Positions 5,646 to 7,968 of a DNA stretch of 7,968 bases are shown in pieces (positions within the stretch are counted from its first letter, which is position 1; every line of letters starts with the position of its first letter). The stretch comes from Planctomycetaceae bacterium (GTDB taxonomy: Bacteria; Planctomycetota; Planctomycetia; Planctomycetales; Planctomycetaceae): NCBI GenBank assembly GCA_027080405.1, contig JALWSL010000673.1, positions 1 through 7,968 on the forward strand. Direction: 5' to 3'. The notes under the pieces are model-generated. The model was given only the letters and a program-made list of their open reading frames with translations, made no database searches and was not told where the DNA came from. Both the position numbers and the translations under genes were made by a program.

Positions 5646-6680
5646 ATGTGTAAACGGCAAGCGGTTCGTCGTGGATTTACGTTGATTGAGTTGCTGGTAG
5701 TGATTGCGATAATCGCAATTTTGGTTGCGTTGCTTCTGCCCGCTGTGCAACAGGCCAGAGAGGCAGCTCGCCGCAGTTCCTGCAAAAACAACATGAAGCA
5801 GCTCGGGTTGGCTCTTCACAACTACCACGATGTGCACAGGGTTTTCCCGCCAGCACTGATTGGGTCGGGCCGGTATAACAATTCCAGCTACTTCTCGGGC
5901 AATACAATGGTGAAAAATACAACTGGTTGGCAAATGATCCTGCCATTCCTTGAACAGGCTCCGCTTTACGATCAGTTCAATTCCAATGAAGCGTCCGTCA
6001 ATTGCACTCCTTATGGTTTGCCTCAGGCGCCTGTCAACAGCAATAACGCACAGTTGGTTGGAACGGTTATTCCGACCCTGGAATGTCCCTCTCACGATGA
6101 GTCTGGTCCAGCTGGAGCCTACTCCAGTTCGTGGTATAACCGAACCCAATACACACGACGGACCAGTTACCTTTTCTGTACCGGGGTCTTCACAGATTAC
6201 AACGCTCCCTGGCATCTTTATAAGTCAGACTACCGACAGGGTGCTTTCGGTAACGATGGGGCTGCCAGGATTCGGGACCTGAAGGACGGAACAAGCAGCA
6301 CGACTTTGATTGGTGAAGCTTGGGGCGGTGGTGCCTACAAGGTCTCTCACGCGTATGGTCCGTTTGGCCTTTCTGGTATCCACACCAGTGTACACGGAAG
6401 GGTTGTTTCTGCCTACGCTTCTAGTACGCAGGCTTGTACGAACCCGTCACTTTCCATCTGTTACACAACAGGAAACTATCCTGCCAGGTTCGGTATCAAT
6501 GCAGATTACTATCAAAATGGCACCGATAAAACTTACGCTTGGGGCTTTGGCAGCGGCCATACAGGAGGCGCCCAGTTTGTCTTTGGAGATGGTAATGTCA
6601 AGTTCCTCAGCGAAAACATCGATTACAAGACGTTTTGTCTGCTGAACTACATTCATGACGGGCAGGTCACATCGTTCTGA
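5646..6680 (+). CDS. DUF1559 prepilin-like protein with H-x9-DG signature
   Basis: This belongs to the large Planctomycete DUF1559 family, whose members carry a type IV prepilin / type II pseudopilin N-terminus. The 344-residue protein starts with a basic leader, then RRG|FTLIE with the predicted prepilin-peptidase cut after G10 and the conserved E15. A hydrophobic helix runs to about residue 31, followed by LPAVQQAREAARR (31-43). The family blocks CKNNMKQLGLALHNYHD (46-62) and FPPA come next. DLKDGTSSTTLIGE (211-224) lies in the body. Near the end, H305 is followed by nine residues and D315-G316 in FGDGNVKFLSENID, the H-x9-DG hallmark. It should be anchored in the inner membrane with its globular part outside, possibly as part of a pilus-like or secretion structure; the role is unknown. 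No pilus assembly gene is nearby. An intrinsic terminator follows at 6713-6753, and a small lipoprotein gene comes after it, a frequent arrangement. Confidence 0.96.
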   Translation: MCKRQAVRRGFTLIELLVVIAIIAILVALLLPAVQQAREAARRSSCKNNMKQLGLALHNYHDVHRVFPPALIGSGRYNNSSYFSGNTMVKNTTGWQMILPFLEQAPLYDQFNSNEASVNCTPYGLPQAPVNSNNAQLVGTVIPTLECPSHDESGPAGAYSSSWYNRTQYTRRTSYLFCTGVFTDYNAPWHLYKSDYRQGAFGNDGAARIRDLKDGTSSTTLIGEAWGGGAYKVSHAYGPFGLSGIHTSVHGRVVSAYASSTQACTNPSLSICYTTGNYPARFGINADYYQNGTDKTYAWGFGSGHTGGAQFVFGDGNVKFLSENIDYKTFCLLNYIHDGQVTSF

Positions 6681-6712
6681 TCGCCTTTTCTGTCCATGTT
6701 TCGAACCAAGTA

Positions 6713-6753
6713 CCACGCGCGATGACTTTTGTTTTTGCGCGTGGGTTTCTTTT
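6713..6753 (+). terminator. Intrinsic terminator after the DUF1559 gene
   Basis: CCACGCGC (6713-6720) and GCGCGTGG (6737-6744) pair perfectly over 8 GC-rich base pairs around a 16-base loop. GTTTCTTTT follows (T-rich 6746-6753). It lies 33 bases past the DUF1559 stop. The loop is larger than usual and the T-tract is broken by one C, so termination may be partial. The first in-frame ATG of the next gene (6722) falls inside the loop, which argues against that ATG as the start. Confidence 0.75.
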
Positions 6754-6787
6754 CTATACCCTTTGCATGAGAGTTGGGATAAAGGTA

Positions 6788-7273
6788 ATGTTTTCTATCG
6801 ATTTACGAGTCATGCGCCAAATTATGGCAGCGTGTGTTCTTTTCTCTTTCCTCGCTTTGCCGGGTTGTGGAGGTGGCGAAGATGATGGGCCTCCCAGAGC
6901 TTCGGTTTCCGGTCGTGTGACGATCGATGGAAAGCCGGTTGAAGGAGTGGAGGTCCATTTTATCAATCCGGACTACCCCAATAATGGTTCATTTGGTTTG
7001 ACCGACTCTGAAGGGAATTATCGGCTGGCCAAGGGGGCTGTGGTAGGTCTCAATAACATCTTCTTTTCAAAAATTGTCGGAGATGAGAGTATCCTGAAAG
7101 AAGAAGGAATGGACGCGGCACAGCTTGAAGCCATGAACGCCGCTGGAACACCGGGCGGAAAGGGGCAGCAGGGGCCAAAGCAACTTGTCCCGGAAGAGTT
7201 CACAAGCGAGAAATCCAAACTTACCTTCGAGGTTCCGGCAGGAGGGACAACAAAAGCAAACTTCGATTTATGA
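6788..7273 (+). CDS. Small lipoprotein with a carboxypeptidase-regulatory-like (transthyretin-like) domain
   Basis: The N-terminus is a lipoprotein signal: a basic start (LRVMRQ), a hydrophobic core, and lipobox LPGC. The acylated cysteine is residue 27 when counting from ATG 6788, and it is followed by GGGEDD. The mature part opens with VSGRVTIDGKPVEGVEVHF and continues through GLTDSEGNYRL, the pattern of the beta-sandwich carboxypeptidase regulatory-like fold. A Gly/Gln-rich linker (GTPGGKGQQGPK) and a final beta-rich stretch complete it. It would be a cell-envelope lipoprotein matured by signal peptidase II. The start is uncertain. ATG 6722 lies inside a terminator loop. ATG 6788 has AAAGG too close and GGGA about 8 bases off. 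ATG 6812 gives the tightest signal peptide (18 residues before Cys) but no ribosome site. Proteins of this kind commonly follow DUF1559 genes in Planctomycetes; their function is unknown. Confidence 0.85.
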   Translation: MFSIDLRVMRQIMAACVLFSFLALPGCGGGEDDGPPRASVSGRVTIDGKPVEGVEVHFINPDYPNNGSFGLTDSEGNYRLAKGAVVGLNNIFFSKIVGDESILKEEGMDAAQLEAMNAAGTPGGKGQQGPKQLVPEEFTSEKSKLTFEVPAGGTTKANFDL

Positions 7274-7451
7274 GCAATTGAAACAATAGGAAGACTGGTT
7301 TGGAGTCGTTGAACGCCGTTGGCTCGCACATAGGGAATTTGCTGGATCGATCGGCGATTGCTGTGATCTCCCGTCCCGGCGCAGGTTGTCGACGAATGAT
7401 GGCGATGACAAATTGCATTGTTCCGTGTGCTGAAGTTGCTCTCCCGGGTTC

Positions 7452-7968
7452 CTATTGTTTTGCGGGTTCTTCTGCGCTCGCCGGGACGACTTTGCTTTTG
7501 CCAGCTGCGTTCTCCGCACCTTCTTCCTGATCGGCCAACTGCCTCTCCGGTTGCAACAGAGGGGGGAGATTAGTTTTTTTTTCCTGCTGCAATTGCTGTG
7601 CGAGCGGAAACATGTAAGGAGCAGCGTAATTGACAGGGGGTGGGGCCGGTTCGTTTTTTTTACCCCTGCGACGAGACAACAAATTGCGAATCGGTCTTCG
7701 CATCCGCGATCCTGCAAACATCGGACCGTCGTAAATGGTGCCGGACTGGAACGGCCCGGCCCCCAAAAACCAGGATTCTTTGGAACGGCTGCGATCTGTT
7801 TTGATTCCTGCTTGCCATACCGGCTGTTTTGTCTCCCGGTGATAGGCGAAAACTCCAATTTTTGCAGCCCCGATTTCGTTGTTCTTCTTGGCAATCGAAA
7901 TTTCCGGTATGGTCGGAATCGCTGGAGCGGACGGGACGAATGTTGAAGCGGTATTGAGCAGATTATTG
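7452..7968 (-). CDS. DUF6655-like protein, C-terminal part (runs off the right edge)
   Basis: The minus frame is open from the window edge to TAG at 7454-7452, giving 171 residues without a start. The visible part reads [15 protein letters not shown] (15-29), then [20 protein letters not shown] (33-52), [20 protein letters not shown] (62-81) and FAG. From memory this is the conserved end of Planctomycete DUF6655 proteins, which usually begin with a lipoprotein signal; no search confirms it here. After the conserved block come a basic stretch ([17 protein letters not shown], 88-104), a Pro/Gln-rich region (105-140) and an acidic Ala/Glu tail ending AEEPAKQ. These look unstructured. The gene converges on the lipoprotein gene with 178 bases between stops. 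No clear terminator is visible in that gap. Function is unknown. Confidence 0.8.
   Translation of the reverse strand, partial: NNLLNTASTFVPSAPAIPTIPEISIAKKNNEIGAAKIGVFAYHRETKQPVWQAGIKTDRSRSKESWFLGAGPFQSGTIYDGPMFAGSRMRRPIRNLLSRRRGKKNEPAPPPVNYAAPYMFPLAQQLQQEKKTNLPPLLQPERQLADQEEGAENAAGKSKVVPASAEEPAKQ

Noticed and set aside
5421..6215. 264-codon minus-strand open frame across the DUF1559 gene
   Set aside because: It is antisense to a well-supported gene and crosses the promoter and ribosome site of that gene.
7268..7894. 208-codon minus-strand open frame at the right end
   Set aside because: Its product is rich in Arg, Ser and Cys with no motif. It overlaps, in another frame, the DUF6655-like frame that shows conserved protein blocks.
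7455..7946. 163-codon plus-strand open frame at the right end
   Set aside because: It is antisense to the DUF6655-like gene. Its Cys/Arg/Phe-rich product shows no signal or domain.
1..7968. Search by eye for defence systems, CRISPR arrays, insertion sequences, phage genes, tRNAs or riboswitches
   Set aside because: No array-like repeats, transposase or integrase motifs, terminal inverted repeats, cloverleaf or known aptamer core was seen. All well-supported genes belong to chromosomal families.

Overview
The window looks like ordinary chromosomal DNA from a member of the Planctomycetota. That placement is inferred from family content and was not tested by any search. It holds a prepilin-like DUF1559 protein with the H-x9-DG signature. 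Next to it is a small lipoprotein with a carboxypeptidase-regulatory-like (transthyretin-like) domain. There is also a Tat-signal Gfo/Idh/MocA oxidoreductase, a PhyH-type dioxygenase, and what I recognise as a DUF6655-type protein. This mix is typical of Planctomycetes such as Gimesia, Rubinisphaera and their relatives. I see no rRNA, tRNA, CRISPR array, transposase, integrase or phage gene.

Layout from left to right. Positions 3-149 may hold the 3' end of an unidentified plus-strand gene. A 63-residue two-helix membrane protein follows at 374-565. It converges on a block of four minus-strand genes, listed here in the order they are transcribed. They are an alpha/beta hydrolase of the monoacylglycerol-lipase type (5277-4273), the secreted Gfo/Idh/MocA oxidoreductase (3994-2582), the PhyH dioxygenase (2423-1488) and signal peptidase II, lspA (1371-751). 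The gaps between them are 278, 158 and 116 bases. Only lspA and the hydrolase have a convincing sigma-70-like promoter, so I do not read the block as one tight operon. To the right of the hydrolase lies a 368-base divergent regulatory region with one promoter candidate facing each way. The DUF1559 gene (5646-6680) and the lipoprotein gene (about 6788-7273) run rightward from it, with a strong intrinsic terminator hairpin between them. The right edge holds the C-terminal 171 residues of a minus-strand DUF6655-like protein, which converges on the lipoprotein gene.

How the parts may relate. LspA removes signal peptides from lipoproteins, and the protein encoded at 6788-7273 would be one of its substrates. 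The DUF1559 protein and its lipoprotein neighbour form a pairing seen repeatedly in Planctomycetes, whose function is unknown. The Gfo/Idh/MocA and PhyH enzymes may act in degrading the same carbohydrate-derived or lipid-derived compounds, but nothing here fixes a substrate. I found no clear new multi-gene system. The points most worth a second look are the terminator between DUF1559 and the lipoprotein, the uncharacterised small membrane protein, the repeats and palindrome upstream of the oxidoreductase, and the DUF6655-like tail.
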